DNA from: Acidobacteriota bacterium
Lineage (GTDB): Bacteria; Acidobacteriota; Thermoanaerobaculia; Multivoradales; Multivoraceae
Direction: 5' to 3'
DNA length: 64,000 nt
Assembly: GCA_026707545.1 (NCBI GenBank)
Contig: JAPOWR010000001.1
Location: 992,001-1,056,000, forward strand
Within the stretch, counting starts at the first letter, position 1. Every line of letters begins with the position of its first letter. Under the pieces are notes generated by a model, which made no database searches, was not told where the DNA came from, and worked only from the letters and a program-made list of their open reading frames with translations. Shown here in pieces: positions 18,750 through 27,764 of the stretch. A program made the position numbers and the translations under genes.

Positions 18750-19703
18750 TCACTCGGCGACCTGGAACGGCGCCGACCACTCCATCGTGCCCCAGCGGAT
18801 CGTCAGCATGCCGGCAGCGCCGTCCACTTCCAGGACGCCTTCCGTGTGTTCCGCAGGCTCAGCAAGGGTGCGGAAGGCCAGTGGCGTTTCGCCGGCATCG
18901 TGTTCAGCCATATGCATCGTGCCCCAGACGTCGGCCAGGTGGTTGAAGACGAGCTTCCAGCCATCTCCCTCGCGCTTGAGCCAGAGACTGTAGACGCCGG
19001 GATAGGTCGGGCCGTGGTTGTGGGCGGCGATCCGTGCGTCCTCGAACGCGAGGTCGGCGTCCGTCCAGAACTTGAACGGCTTGCCGTAGATCGGTTCCAG
19101 GACTTCGCCGTCTGCCAGGGACTCGATCCTGTCGTAGTCGGGACCGGGAGCCTGCAGGCGATCGACGCGGAGCCGCATCGCCTGTCCGTCGACCTCGACC
19201 CGGGAGAGGGACAGGTCGTCGTCGTCTCCGACCGGCTGACGCTCGACGATGATCCCGGCCGCCTCGGCCGCTTCCTTCGTCATGCCCTTGATGTCGGCGT
19301 TGAAGAAGCCGGTCTCGAGTTTCCCGGCAAGGCCGTCCCCTTCGCGCGCGAGGTCCATCTCGACCGGCACGAGCTGGCCGCCGAAGTCCAGGTTCCACTT
19401 GAGCTGGACCCCCGTTTCCGTTCGGCTGATGTTCTCGATCACGACATCGGCCAGACGCGACAGGTAGAAGTCGGCGGTCGCCTTGCCGTCGTCGTCGGCA
19501 AAGGTGATCAGGCTGTTGAGCGAGCCTTGCTGGGTGAGGACCTCCAGCACCCACTCGCCAATGAAGGGTTCGATCTCGGATGTGTCCAGCCGGGGTGTCT
19601 CGGCGGGAGGCGATTCCTGGCCTGGGACCGCGGCCGCAACGCCGGTCATGGCGCAGGCGAGGGCCACAGAGAGGGCGATGCGGTTGTGCCGTGTTCGTTT
19701 CAT
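18750..19703 (-). CDS. Secreted DUF2911-like protein
   Basis: A 317-residue protein with a signal sequence (hydrophobic residues about 10-27). The C-terminal 110 residues (TYPGVYSLWLKREGDGWKLVFN, WGTMHM, LTIRWGTMEW) resemble DUF2911 domains, which are small secreted beta-rich domains of unknown function common in Bacteroidota and Acidobacteriota. The N-terminal part (FIGEWVLEVLTQQGSLNSLITF) looks like a lipocalin-type 'remaining weight' domain but I cannot name it. It stands alone between a transporter and an acetyltransferase on the same strand. The domain match is from memory of the pattern. Confidence 0.7.
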   Translation of the reverse strand: MKRTRHNRIALSVALACAMTGVAAAVPGQESPPAETPRLDTSEIEPFIGEWVLEVLTQQGSLNSLITFADDDGKATADFYLSRLADVVIENISRTETGVQLKWNLDFGGQLVPVEMDLAREGDGLAGKLETGFFNADIKGMTKEAAEAAGIIVERQPVGDDDDLSLSRVEVDGQAMRLRVDRLQAPGPDYDRIESLADGEVLEPIYGKPFKFWTDADLAFEDARIAAHNHGPTYPGVYSLWLKREGDGWKLVFNHLADVWGTMHMAEHDAGETPLAFRTLAEPAEHTEGVLEVDGAAGMLTIRWGTMEWSAPFQVAE

Positions 19704-19766
19704 CTTGACGAGACTCCGTTTTGGGGTTGAGTGGCGGGGAGAACCGTTGTCGCCGGTCCGGGTGCT

Positions 19767-20984
19767 TCAGAAATAGTCCGGCATCGACGGCGGCGGGCCG
19801 GCGAAGAGCCGTTCCGCCAGGTTCAGGGAGGTGGACGAGCCCTCGATCAGGTTGAGTTCGGCCAGGCGCCGGGCGCTAAGGTGGCCCGTGTACAGGGAGG
19901 CTAGCGCCCTGATGTCCAGGCGCAGGGTGTTGGTCCCGGCCTTCCGGGTCGTGCGGCTGACCTTCCCGGCCCGGCGATCGACTTCGAGAACCCAGCGACC
20001 CCGATTGCCGGCGACCACGTCGTCGGTGACCTCGAAGTCGAGACGAGCGCTCGTGCGGGGTGGGTAGCCCCGCTGACCGAGGGCCGCCTGCACGTCGACG
20101 ATGCGTAGCATCCAGGTCTCGGCCACCGAGATCTCGGTGCCGATTTCGGGTACCTGGAGCAGCAGGTGGTCGTCCAGGGCGCTGTGCCAGGTCACGTCCC
20201 GGGCCAGCGTGCGGCAGGCCGAGAAGAACGCCAGGATTCTGCGCGCCGCGGCGCCGTCCCTGGTCTGCACGTCGCGGACCTTGAGGCGGTACGGGTAGCG
20301 CCCCGCGGCGCCCGGATAGTGTCCCACCGCGTCCTGGGTGTAGACGACGTAGCCGTCGACGCCGCCGTCGCTGCCGGGGACGACGTAGCCGTGGACGGCC
20401 GCGCCGCCCGGATCCTGGTAGACGCGCTCCCAGATGAAGTGGTTGCGGTCGAGCCAGCCGGGCCGGTCCCTCGCGATCCCGCGATACAGCCGTTCCACGA
20501 CCTTCGCGTCGCGCTCGGGGTCGAGGCGACGAAGCGTCCCGTCGGCGCGGACGCGGCCCAGCTCGGCGAGCGGCAGCCGGAAGCGGTACCGGTAGCCGGC
20601 GGCGGCATAACCGGCACGCTGGTAGAGGGTGAACGTGGTGGGGTACAGGGTGGAGACGGCAACGCCTTCCCGATGGAGTTCGTTCAGGGTCGCTCCGATC
20701 AGTGCCCTGGCCGCGCCCTGGCCACGTGCGGTGGGGTCGACGGCGACACCGGCGATGCCGGTGTTCCGGACCGAGCGGCCGCCCAGGAACTGGCCCATCT
20801 CGTACTGGACCAGGCCGCCGACCACGCGGCCGCCGCTACGGACGAGGCGTGCGTGGTTCCGGTTCGTGTGCAGCCACGCCACGCAGGAGTCGTAGGGCGT
20901 GTTGAACGCCAGGGCTTCGTTGTAGGCCTGCGCCTCCAACTCGGCAGCGCTGCGGGCCGGTCCGAACGTGAGACGTTTCGTCAC
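19767..20984 (-). CDS. Eis-like GNAT N-acetyltransferase
   Basis: About 405 residues when started at the GTG at 20984; a longer frame exists upstream, but its N-terminus is arginine- and proline-rich and a TACACT box sits just before this GTG. The N-terminal GNAT fold shows the acetyl-CoA loop VAVDPTARGQGAARALI, followed by LYQRAGYAAAGY, and the C-terminal half matches the second GNAT/SCP2-like part of Eis proteins. The protein ends in Phe. In Mycobacterium Eis the C-terminal carboxylate and a Tyr act in catalysis, and both seem conserved here. Eis enzymes acetylate aminoglycosides or protein lysines; the native substrate here is unknown. Confidence 0.88.
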   Translation of the reverse strand: MTKRLTFGPARSAAELEAQAYNEALAFNTPYDSCVAWLHTNRNHARLVRSGGRVVGGLVQYEMGQFLGGRSVRNTGIAGVAVDPTARGQGAARALIGATLNELHREGVAVSTLYPTTFTLYQRAGYAAAGYRYRFRLPLAELGRVRADGTLRRLDPERDAKVVERLYRGIARDRPGWLDRNHFIWERVYQDPGGAAVHGYVVPGSDGGVDGYVVYTQDAVGHYPGAAGRYPYRLKVRDVQTRDGAAARRILAFFSACRTLARDVTWHSALDDHLLLQVPEIGTEISVAETWMLRIVDVQAALGQRGYPPRTSARLDFEVTDDVVAGNRGRWVLEVDRRAGKVSRTTRKAGTNTLRLDIRALASLYTGHLSARRLAELNLIEGSSTSLNLAERLFAGPPPSMPDYF

Positions 20985-20992
20985 GGTGCGGG

Positions 20993-20998
20993 AGTGTA
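20993..20998 (-). promoter_or_regulatory. TANNNT box (TACACT) 8 nt before acetyltransferase GTG
   Basis: On the minus strand TACACT ends 8 nt before the GTG at 20984. No Shine-Dalgarno sequence lies between them. This spacing puts transcription start at or next to the start codon, i.e. a leaderless mRNA. Confidence 0.55.
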
Positions 20999-21096
20999 CC
21001 GGCGGCGCCCCGGGACGCTTGCCCGCAGCTCCTCCGTGAGTCAAGATCCGTCTCCGTGCGCGCTCCTTCATGGGGTGAGTCGACAGGCTTCTGAAG

Positions 21097-22059
21097 TTGG
21101 TGGGAAACGTCCGTACAGAGCGACTGAGCAAGAGCTACGGCGCAGTGCCGGCCCTGTCGAACGTCGGATTCGAGTGTGGCGCCGGCGATGTCGTCGGCGT
21201 TCTGGGTTTGAACGGCGCCGGCAAGTCGACCCTGCTCCGCGTCCTGGCAGGCGAGCTGTTGCCCAGCGCTGGCAGCGTTCAGATTGGAGGCGTGGAGCTG
21301 GGCGTCGACTCCCGGGCGATGCGAAGCGTCGTCGGCTACCTTCCGGAGGAACCGCCGCTCTACCGGGAGATGCGTGTTCGCGACTACCTCCAGTTCGTGG
21401 GGGCTCTGAACGGCGTGCCGGGGCGGCTGCTTGCCGGACGAGTCGTCGCGGTTGCCGAACGGGTCCACGTCGAGCATCACCTGGACCGGGTGATCGGCGA
21501 GCTGTCGATGGGCTTCCGCAAGCGCGTCGGTATCGCGCAGGCGATTCTCCACGAACCGGAGGTCGTCCTGCTCGACGAGCCCGTGTCGTCGCTCGACCCG
21601 GCCGAGATCGTGGGCATGAGGGATCTCGTCCGTTCGCTCGGCGGCGAGCGGACGGTGTTCACCTCGTCGCATCACCTGCGCGAGATCCACGAGACCTGCG
21701 ATTCGATCCTCGTTCTGCACGAGGGCACTCTGGTCGTGCACGGAACGCAGGCGGAGCTGGGTGTGCTGGCCGGCCGCGAACGGATCGAGGTCGAGCTGAG
21801 GGGCGCGCCGGATGACGCCGCGCGGAGCCTTCCCGCGGGCGCCACGCCGGTGGCCTCAGAGCACCTTGGCGGCGGTGTCTCGGTGATCACTGTCGAGCTG
21901 GCGGAGGCTCCCAGAGAAGCGGTCGTGGCCGCTCTGGTCGCTTCGGATCTCGGTGTGCGACGGGTCGAGCCGGTTCGCTCGGACCTCGAGCGGGTTTTCT
22001 TGGATCTGGTCGCGGGCGATGGCGTGCCGGAGGCCCCGGCCGAGGGGAGCGGATCGTGA
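21097..22059 (+). CDS. ABC transporter ATP-binding protein, GldA/CcmA-like
   Basis: A 320-residue ATPase. Walker A is GLNGAGKS (37-44), the signature region reads LSMGFRKRVGIAQAIL, and Walker B is VVLLDEPVSSLDP, followed by the switch SSHHLREI. The C-terminal 80 residues form the extra domain seen in ABC-2-type exporters. The start is TTG at 21097 (GTG at 21100 is an alternative). The stop overlaps the GTG of the permease gene by 4 nt. Together with the next three genes it matches the GldA-GldF-GldG arrangement, known for gliding motility in Bacteroidota but spread among non-gliders. Confidence 0.93.
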   Translation: MVGNVRTERLSKSYGAVPALSNVGFECGAGDVVGVLGLNGAGKSTLLRVLAGELLPSAGSVQIGGVELGVDSRAMRSVVGYLPEEPPLYREMRVRDYLQFVGALNGVPGRLLAGRVVAVAERVHVEHHLDRVIGELSMGFRKRVGIAQAILHEPEVVLLDEPVSSLDPAEIVGMRDLVRSLGGERTVFTSSHHLREIHETCDSILVLHEGTLVVHGTQAELGVLAGRERIEVELRGAPDDAARSLPAGATPVASEHLGGGVSVITVELAEAPREAVVAALVASDLGVRRVEPVRSDLERVFLDLVAGDGVPEAPAEGSGS

Positions 22060-22778
22060 GCACCGTCCTCCTGATCGCCCGGCGCGAGCTGCGGGCCGCG
22101 TTCGCGGGCCTTTACGGCTGGGCCATCCTGGCCCTGGTCCTCATGCTGGACGGTCTCTTCTTCAACGCCTACACCCTGGGCAGTCAGCGCCCCTCGAGCG
22201 AAGTTCTGAGCCTGTTCTTCTACACGAACTTCGGCGTCACCATGGCGGCGGCGGTGTTCGTGACGATGCGCTCCTTCGCCGCGGAGCGGGAGCAGCGCAC
22301 GCTGGTGCTTCTGCTGACCTCGCCGGCCGGCGACTGGCAGGTCGTGTTCGGCAAGTACCTGGGCGCGCTCGGGTTCGTGCTCTGCACGGTGATCGCCGCG
22401 GCCTACATCCCGGCCATGGTCTATCTGAAGGGCAACCTGGAGTGGGGGCAGGCGGCCGCCGGTTATCTGGGCATCGGACTGGCCGCGGCGGTCTGCACCG
22501 CGATCGGCATCTTCTGCTCCGCAGCGTCGCCGAACCAGTTGGCCGCCGGCGTCGCCGCAGGCTTCCTGGTCACGCTGCAGGTCCTCTTCTGGCTCCTCTC
22601 CGGCATCAGCGATCCGCCTCTTGACGCCGTGTTCGCGGCGATGGACCTCTACCGCGAGCACTTCGAGCCGTTCCAGGACGGCGCGGTTCACCTGAAGACC
22701 CTGGTCTACGCGCCGACGGTCTCCTTCCTCTTCCTGCTCGGCAGTGTTCGCGTGCTCCAGGCACGGAGGTGGACGTGA
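22056..22778 (+). CDS. ABC-2 type permease, GldF-like
   Basis: A 240-residue, six-segment membrane protein starting LLIARRELRAAFAGLYGWAIL. The FFYTNFGVTMAAAVFVTMRSFAAEREQRTLVLLLTSP segment is typical of ABC-2 permeases of the GldF/NosY group. It should form the channel driven by the preceding ATPase. GTG start, overlapping the upstream stop; the 3' end overlaps the next gene by 10 nt. Confidence 0.9.
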   Translation: MSTVLLIARRELRAAFAGLYGWAILALVLMLDGLFFNAYTLGSQRPSSEVLSLFFYTNFGVTMAAAVFVTMRSFAAEREQRTLVLLLTSPAGDWQVVFGKYLGALGFVLCTVIAAAYIPAMVYLKGNLEWGQAAAGYLGIGLAAAVCTAIGIFCSAASPNQLAAGVAAGFLVTLQVLFWLLSGISDPPLDAVFAAMDLYREHFEPFQDGAVHLKTLVYAPTVSFLFLLGSVRVLQARRWT

Positions 22779-24700
22779 TCGGGCGGCCCTGGCGAGCGGC
22801 GCCGGTGCTGTGGCTCGTCGGTTCCACCCTGATCCTGGCAGGGGAGCGCTACGCGGCCTCGGACATTCTGGGCGGGCTCTTCCTGGGAATCGGGACCGCG
22901 CTCGCGATCACGGCCGTCGGTGCCTGCGCGGCTGAGTTCCTGAATGCGGACCGGGGGTCCGCGGCGTGGCCCCAGGCGCGGCGGTCGCTCGGGTTCTACG
23001 GTCTCGCGGCGCTGGGCCTCCTGCTCTATCCCCTGACGTGGAGGGGTGTCGTCGACCGGCTCGGGTTCGACGACGACGGCGCCGGAACCTGGCGGGCGGT
23101 GTGGACGGTCGCCTGGTTGCTCGCATGGTGGGTGGGGACGGTGGCCGCGGTCGGCGGCGACTGGACCCGCTATCGCGGCGGCGGCGACCTGGAACCGCGC
23201 CGGGTGCGGGCCGCGACCGCGGCGGCCGCCAGCCTGGCGCTCGCCGGCGCGTGGGTGTTCGCCCTGAACTACAGCGCCCGTGAAGGGGATCGGCTGTGGG
23301 AGTGGAGCGCCCGTAGCCGGGCGCGCGTGTCCGAGGCGACGCTGGAGCTCGTAGGCGGCCTGCGGGACCGGGTCGAGGTCGTCGCCTTCTTTCCGCCCGC
23401 CAACCAGGTCCTGCGCCGGATCGGGCCTTTCCTCGACGAGGTCGCGGCGGCCGGTCCCGTCGACGTCACCGTGCTCGACCAGGCGCTCGAGCCGACTCGG
23501 GCGGCCGAGCTCGGCGCCCGGGAGAACGGCGTGCTGTTCCTCTTGCGGGGCGGCGACCAGCGGCGGATCGACCTGGGCACAGACTACGACCGCGCGAAGT
23601 CCGGCATCGGTTCGCTCGACCGGGACTTCCAGGAAGCGCTGCTCGAGATCGGCCGGGAGCGCCGCACCCTGTACCTGACGGTCGGGCACGGCGAGCGGGG
23701 AGAGTACGCGGGCGATGCCGGCGTCCCCGGGATGAGGAACGCACGCGGGATCCTGCGGGCGCTTAACGTCACGACGAGGGATCTTTCGGTCACCGATCTG
23801 ATTCAGGGTCTGCCGGCCGACACCGGTCTGGTGGCGGTCTTCGGCCCGACCGAGCGCTTCCTGCCCGAAGAGGTGGACAGCCTGCGGCGGTTCTGGAGCG
23901 ACGGCAGTTCCCTGCTTCTGCTGCTCGAGCCCGGAGTCGAGCATGGGCTGGAGCCGCTCCTTGCCGAGCTGGGGGTCCGCCAGCTCGAGGGAACGGTGGC
24001 GAACGAGCGCTACCACCTGCGGCGGGACGGGGCGCTGAGCGATCGGCGCCTGCTCCTGACGAACCGCTTCGGCAGCCACGAGACGGTCCGTGACCTGTCG
24101 CGGGCCGCCAGCCGGATCGGCCTGGTGCTCGACGGTGCATCGGGGCTGGAAGGTGTGGTCGGTGGCCCGGCCCGCCCGAGCGTCCTGGTGCGGCCAATGA
24201 CGGGAAGCTGGCTGGAACTCGACGGGAACTTCGAGCGCGACGCCGAGGCGGAGCCGGACCGGATCGAGGCTCTGGCGATGGCGTCGGAGAGGGAGGTCGA
24301 GGGCGCGGCGGCCGGTGATTCCGGGGAGGCGGGAGTTCCCGCCGAGAGCCGCGCCATCGTCATCGGCGACGCGGACACGATGAACGACGACTTCGTCTAC
24401 GTCACCGGCCCGGGAACGATGTCGGCCAATGCCAAGCTGTTGCTCGACGCGTACGTGTGGCTGGCCCGGGAGGACGAAACGGCCGTATCGAGCGTGCCCG
24501 GCGACGACGACCCCGTGCTGCAACGGACGCGCGGGGAGTCGATCCGCTGGTTCCTGGGCACCGTGTTCGGCGTCCCGGTCCTCGTGTTGGCCGCCGGCTT
24601 CGTCTACGTCCGCGCCCGCCGGTCGGCCGGTGGCGCGTGGCGCCGCGGCTCCACGCCGGCAGGAGGTACGGCAGGTCCAGCCGGTGGAGGCGGCTCATGA
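22769..24700 (+). CDS. GldG-like ABC auxiliary membrane protein
   Basis: A 643-residue protein. About five membrane segments occupy residues 10-170. A large extracytoplasmic domain of the GldG/ABC_transp_aux type follows (residues about 190-560, with SEATLELVGGLRDRVEVVAFF and YLTVGHGERGEYAG), then a final membrane segment (about 593-612) and a Gly/Ala-rich tail. GldG-type proteins pair with GldF permeases, but their substrate is unknown. Starts at GTG 22769 inside the end of the permease gene; the stop overlaps the next ATG. Confidence 0.87.
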   Translation: MDVIGRPWRAAPVLWLVGSTLILAGERYAASDILGGLFLGIGTALAITAVGACAAEFLNADRGSAAWPQARRSLGFYGLAALGLLLYPLTWRGVVDRLGFDDDGAGTWRAVWTVAWLLAWWVGTVAAVGGDWTRYRGGGDLEPRRVRAATAAAASLALAGAWVFALNYSAREGDRLWEWSARSRARVSEATLELVGGLRDRVEVVAFFPPANQVLRRIGPFLDEVAAAGPVDVTVLDQALEPTRAAELGARENGVLFLLRGGDQRRIDLGTDYDRAKSGIGSLDRDFQEALLEIGRERRTLYLTVGHGERGEYAGDAGVPGMRNARGILRALNVTTRDLSVTDLIQGLPADTGLVAVFGPTERFLPEEVDSLRRFWSDGSSLLLLLEPGVEHGLEPLLAELGVRQLEGTVANERYHLRRDGALSDRRLLLTNRFGSHETVRDLSRAASRIGLVLDGASGLEGVVGGPARPSVLVRPMTGSWLELDGNFERDAEAEPDRIEALAMASEREVEGAAAGDSGEAGVPAESRAIVIGDADTMNDDFVYVTGPGTMSANAKLLLDAYVWLAREDETAVSSVPGDDDPVLQRTRGESIRWFLGTVFGVPVLVLAAGFVYVRARRSAGGAWRRGSTPAGGTAGPAGGGGS

Positions 24701-25719
24701 GTCGGAGTCTCGCGCGTTCGTTCCGCCCGGGATCGGTCTGGCGGTCGACCTGGTTGCACCTCGCGGTGCTGATCCTCGCGTTGATCGGGGCCTGGCTGTC
24801 CTACCGCCGTCCGATGAGCGACGATCGCTCCACGGCGGCGGAGGGGGTGGTGGTGGTCCAGGCGGACGAAGGAGACGTCGAGCGCATCGTCTACGAAGGG
24901 ACCGGCGACACGCTGGAAATCGAGGCCCGTGAGGACGGCATGGGGCGCTGGTTCGCCGGCCGCGAGGGTGAAGACACGGTCTTCGTGGGCGGCAACCGGG
25001 TGGAGCAGGTCTGGCGCGCCCTGGAACCGCTGCGCGCGGTGCGGGTACTCGACGGAGTCCGGGGAGAGAAACTCGAGGAACTCGAGCTGATCGGCGAGGG
25101 TGCCACCGGCGAGTCCCTGAGCCTCACGGTCCGTGGGCGGGAGGTCCGTTATCGCCTGGGCGGCAGACCGTTCGGCGGTTCCGATCGCTACGCCATGCGG
25201 GACGGAGGGACGGACGGCGACCGCGATCCACGAGGTCGCGTCCTGGTATTGCCGTCGGAAGTCGCGGATCTGGGCGGTGGCGCGGCGCTGTTGATGGAGC
25301 GGCGCCTCCTGGCCGCCTCTCGACCCATGGTGGAGGCGCTGACGCTGTCGCGGCCTGGCGCCGGGAGCGGGCCGCGGCGAGTGCTTCAGGCCCGAGTTCC
25401 TGGCCCCGCTGGCAGCGACGCCTACTGGACGGTTGACGGATCGGACGAGGCGGACGCCGATCTTGGCACCTGGGTCGACAAGTTCTTCCGCCTGTCCGTG
25501 ACGGCGTATCGCAGCGACGAGCCGCGACCGGACTGGCGCCCGGAGGCGACGATCACGGTCGAGTCGCGCGAGGTTGGCGAATCCACGCTCGAGATCTGGT
25601 CCCTGCCGGCGGAAGAAGGCCGGGTCTGGCTCGCCCGTTCGCCGTTCACCCGTCTGGCGGTGGAGTTGAGCGCGTCGCTCGCCGAGGAAGTCTGCGCCGA
25701 CCTGGACGGCCTGCTGTAG
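24697..25719 (+). CDS. DUF4340 domain protein, single-pass membrane anchored
   Basis: A 340-residue protein beginning MSRSLARSF at an ATG that overlaps the upstream stop (ATGA); a longer in-frame extension is not supported. One membrane segment near residues 23-40 anchors a periplasmic region. The repeat-like pattern VVVVQADEGDVERIVYEG, GRWFAG, VEQVWRALEPLRAVRVLD matches DUF4340, which is commonly encoded after GldG-like genes. I infer it is an accessory subunit of this exporter. Function unknown. Confidence 0.85.
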   Translation: MSRSLARSFRPGSVWRSTWLHLAVLILALIGAWLSYRRPMSDDRSTAAEGVVVVQADEGDVERIVYEGTGDTLEIEAREDGMGRWFAGREGEDTVFVGGNRVEQVWRALEPLRAVRVLDGVRGEKLEELELIGEGATGESLSLTVRGREVRYRLGGRPFGGSDRYAMRDGGTDGDRDPRGRVLVLPSEVADLGGGAALLMERRLLAASRPMVEALTLSRPGAGSGPRRVLQARVPGPAGSDAYWTVDGSDEADADLGTWVDKFFRLSVTAYRSDEPRPDWRPEATITVESREVGESTLEIWSLPAEEGRVWLARSPFTRLAVELSASLAEEVCADLDGLL

Positions 25720-25736
25720 CCGCTAGTCGCAACCGC

Positions 25737-25742
25737 TAGACT
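25737..25742 (+). promoter_or_regulatory. TANNNT box (TAGACT) 9 nt before LLM gene ATG
   Basis: TAGACT ends 9 nt before the ATG at 25752, in the 32-nt gap after the DUF4340 gene. There is no Shine-Dalgarno sequence, which fits a leaderless transcript and a separate promoter from the ABC operon. Confidence 0.5.
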
Positions 25743-25751
25743 GCGCCGCCT

Positions 25752-26588
25752 ATGGACATCGGCATCTTCATGTTTCCCACCGGCGACGCGATGCGGCCCG
25801 ACGAGCTCGGCGCCGAGGTCGAGGCGCGCGGCTTCGAGTCCCTCTGGTTCCCGGAGCACACTCACATCCCGACTTCCCGGCGGACGCCTTTCCCCGGCGG
25901 CGGCGAGCTGCCGCCCGAGTACTCCCGTTCCCACGACCCGTTCGTCGCGCTGACCGCGGCCGCGATGAGCACGAAGAAGATCAGGCTCGGCACCGGAATC
26001 TGCCTGATCATCGAGCGCGACACGATCACCACGGCCAAGACGGTGGCGAGTCTGGACGTGCTCTCGGGCGGCCGCTTCATCTTCGGGATCGGTGGCGGCT
26101 GGAACCGCGAAGAGATGGAGCATCACGGCACGGACTACCCGACCCGCTTCGCCAGACTCGAGGAGCAGGTTGAGGCGTTCAGGACGATCTGGACCGAGGA
26201 CGAGGCGGAGTTCCACGGCCGCCACGTCGACTTCGAGCCGATCTGGTCCTGGCCGAAACCCGAGCAGAAGCCCCACCCGCCGATCTTGCTCGGGGGCGGC
26301 ACCGGGTACACCCGCCAGCGGGTGGTCGATCGCTGCGACGGCTGGCTTCCCATCGGTCGCTCGACCGAGGCGGTTCTCGACGGCATCGAGGACCTGAAGC
26401 GACGCGCCGCGCAGGCCGGCCGCGCCATGGACACGATCTCCATCAGCGTCTTCGGCGCGCCGCCGCAGCAGGACGTGCTCGACGCCTACGCCGAGGCCGG
26501 TGTGGACCGCGTCATCCTGCCGCTGCCGCCGCAGGGCCGGGACGAGACCCTGCCGCGGCTCGACCGCTACGCCACGCTGCGGGCCTAG
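25752..26588 (+). CDS. LLM-class (probably F420-dependent) oxidoreductase
   Basis: A 278-residue luciferase-like TIM barrel. Visible landmarks are MDIGIFMFPTGDAM at the first strand, SLWFPEHTHIP, RLGTGICLIIERDTITTAKTVASLD, FGIGGGWNREEMEHHG and HPPILLGGG. The GIGGGWN.EE.E.HG pattern is typical of the TIGR03619-type F420-dependent group, so F420 is more likely than FMN, although no F420 biosynthesis gene is in this window. Substrate unknown. The TAG stop shares a CTAG tetramer with the stop of the convergent ligase gene. Confidence 0.9.
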   Translation: MDIGIFMFPTGDAMRPDELGAEVEARGFESLWFPEHTHIPTSRRTPFPGGGELPPEYSRSHDPFVALTAAAMSTKKIRLGTGICLIIERDTITTAKTVASLDVLSGGRFIFGIGGGWNREEMEHHGTDYPTRFARLEEQVEAFRTIWTEDEAEFHGRHVDFEPIWSWPKPEQKPHPPILLGGGTGYTRQRVVDRCDGWLPIGRSTEAVLDGIEDLKRRAAQAGRAMDTISISVFGAPPQQDVLDAYAEAGVDRVILPLPPQGRDETLPRLDRYATLRA

Positions 26589-27736
26589 AGATCGGCGCCG
26601 GTCTCCGACACGAGCAGATCGACGACCTCGCGCAGGGCCTCGTCCTTGCTCGCCCCCTCGACGAGCCGCAGCCGGTAGAGGTCGAGCTGGCGGTCGGCGC
26701 TCGAGCCTTCGCGCACGATCGTCAGGCTGCGCCGGAGTTCCTGTTCGCAGCCGAGAGCGCGGGCATCGCCGGCGAGTTCCTCGACGACTTCCTCCAGTTC
26801 ATCGGCGATGTCGATGCGGCCGCCGCGCCGGGTGTCGCCCAGGAACGCCAGCAGGCCGTAGCGCTGTGCCAGCCACTTGTTCTCGACGATGATCTCGGTC
26901 GGCGGCTCGGGAGGAAGGGTGCCCTCGCGGTCCCGCCGCGCGAGCATTCGGATCAGGGAGGCGTAGAGGGCGACGATGCACATCGCGTCCTCGATCGCCG
27001 GACAGGTGTCGCAGATCCGCAGCTCCACGGTGGGGAACTTGTGGGAGGGCCTGATGTCCCACCAGATCTCGCTGCCGTCGGTGACGAACGCCATGCGCTG
27101 GTACTCGCCGAGCAGGGCCTCATACTCCGCGCGGGAGTTGAGCGGCCCGGGGATGCTGGTCCGCGGCATCGCCTCGAAGAGATTCAGCCGGTTGCACTTG
27201 AACCCGGACTCGCGGCCCGCGCCGAACGGCGACGAGGCGGAGAGCCCGATGAAAAGGGGAAGGTAGCGCCGGAGCCCCGTCATGACCCGGACGCGGGTGT
27301 CGAAGTCGCCGAAGCCGGCGTGGACGTGCATGCCGCAGATGACCAGGCGCCGGACCGTCTCCTGGTAGGTGGAAGCGAACTGGTGGTAGCGGTCCTTCGG
27401 CGTCGGAAGCTGGGCCTCCCAGGCCGCGAACGGATGGGTCGAAGCGCCGATCACCGCCGCGCCGTGGGCTTGTGCCGCCTCGACGACGAGCCGGCGGGCC
27501 GCCTTGAGACCGTCGCGCACTCCGGCTACGGAGTCGTGGACGGCGGTGTTCGTTTCGATCTGGGAGCGAAGGAACTCGTGGACGATCTTCTGGCCTCCTG
27601 CCGCTTCGCCGCAGGCTTCGAAGATGCGCGGGTCCGGGTCGCTGAGGAGATCGCGCGAGTCGGGGTCGACGAGGAACAGCTCCTCCTCGACCCCCAGCGT
27701 GATCGTGACGTTGTCGCCGTTGGGGGAGGAACTCAT
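26585..27736 (-). CDS. YbdK-type carboxylate-amine ligase (GCS2 family)
   Basis: A 383-residue ATP-dependent ligase. Key stretches are TLGVEEELFLVDP at the N-terminus (Glu ligands for Mg2+), EFLRSQIETNT, CGMHVHAGF, and SSPFGAGRESGFKCNR, as in the YbdK group of glutamate-cysteine ligases. E. coli YbdK has weak gamma-glutamylcysteine ligase activity, and the physiological amine is generally unknown. The gene stands alone with a TAGAGT box just before the ATG, and its stop overlaps the convergent LLM gene. Confidence 0.9.
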   Translation of the reverse strand: MSSSPNGDNVTITLGVEEELFLVDPDSRDLLSDPDPRIFEACGEAAGGQKIVHEFLRSQIETNTAVHDSVAGVRDGLKAARRLVVEAAQAHGAAVIGASTHPFAAWEAQLPTPKDRYHQFASTYQETVRRLVICGMHVHAGFGDFDTRVRVMTGLRRYLPLFIGLSASSPFGAGRESGFKCNRLNLFEAMPRTSIPGPLNSRAEYEALLGEYQRMAFVTDGSEIWWDIRPSHKFPTVELRICDTCPAIEDAMCIVALYASLIRMLARRDREGTLPPEPPTEIIVENKWLAQRYGLLAFLGDTRRGGRIDIADELEEVVEELAGDARALGCEQELRRSLTIVREGSSADRQLDLYRLRLVEGASKDEALREVVDLLVSETGADL

Positions 27737-27745
27737 GGCCGGCGA

Positions 27746-27751
27746 ACTCTA
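27746..27751 (-). promoter_or_regulatory. TANNNT box (TAGAGT) 9 nt before ligase ATG
   Basis: On the minus strand TAGAGT ends 9 nt before the ATG at 27736, without a Shine-Dalgarno sequence, suggesting a leaderless mRNA. Confidence 0.5.
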
Positions 27752-27764
27752 CGCCGGTTGACCC

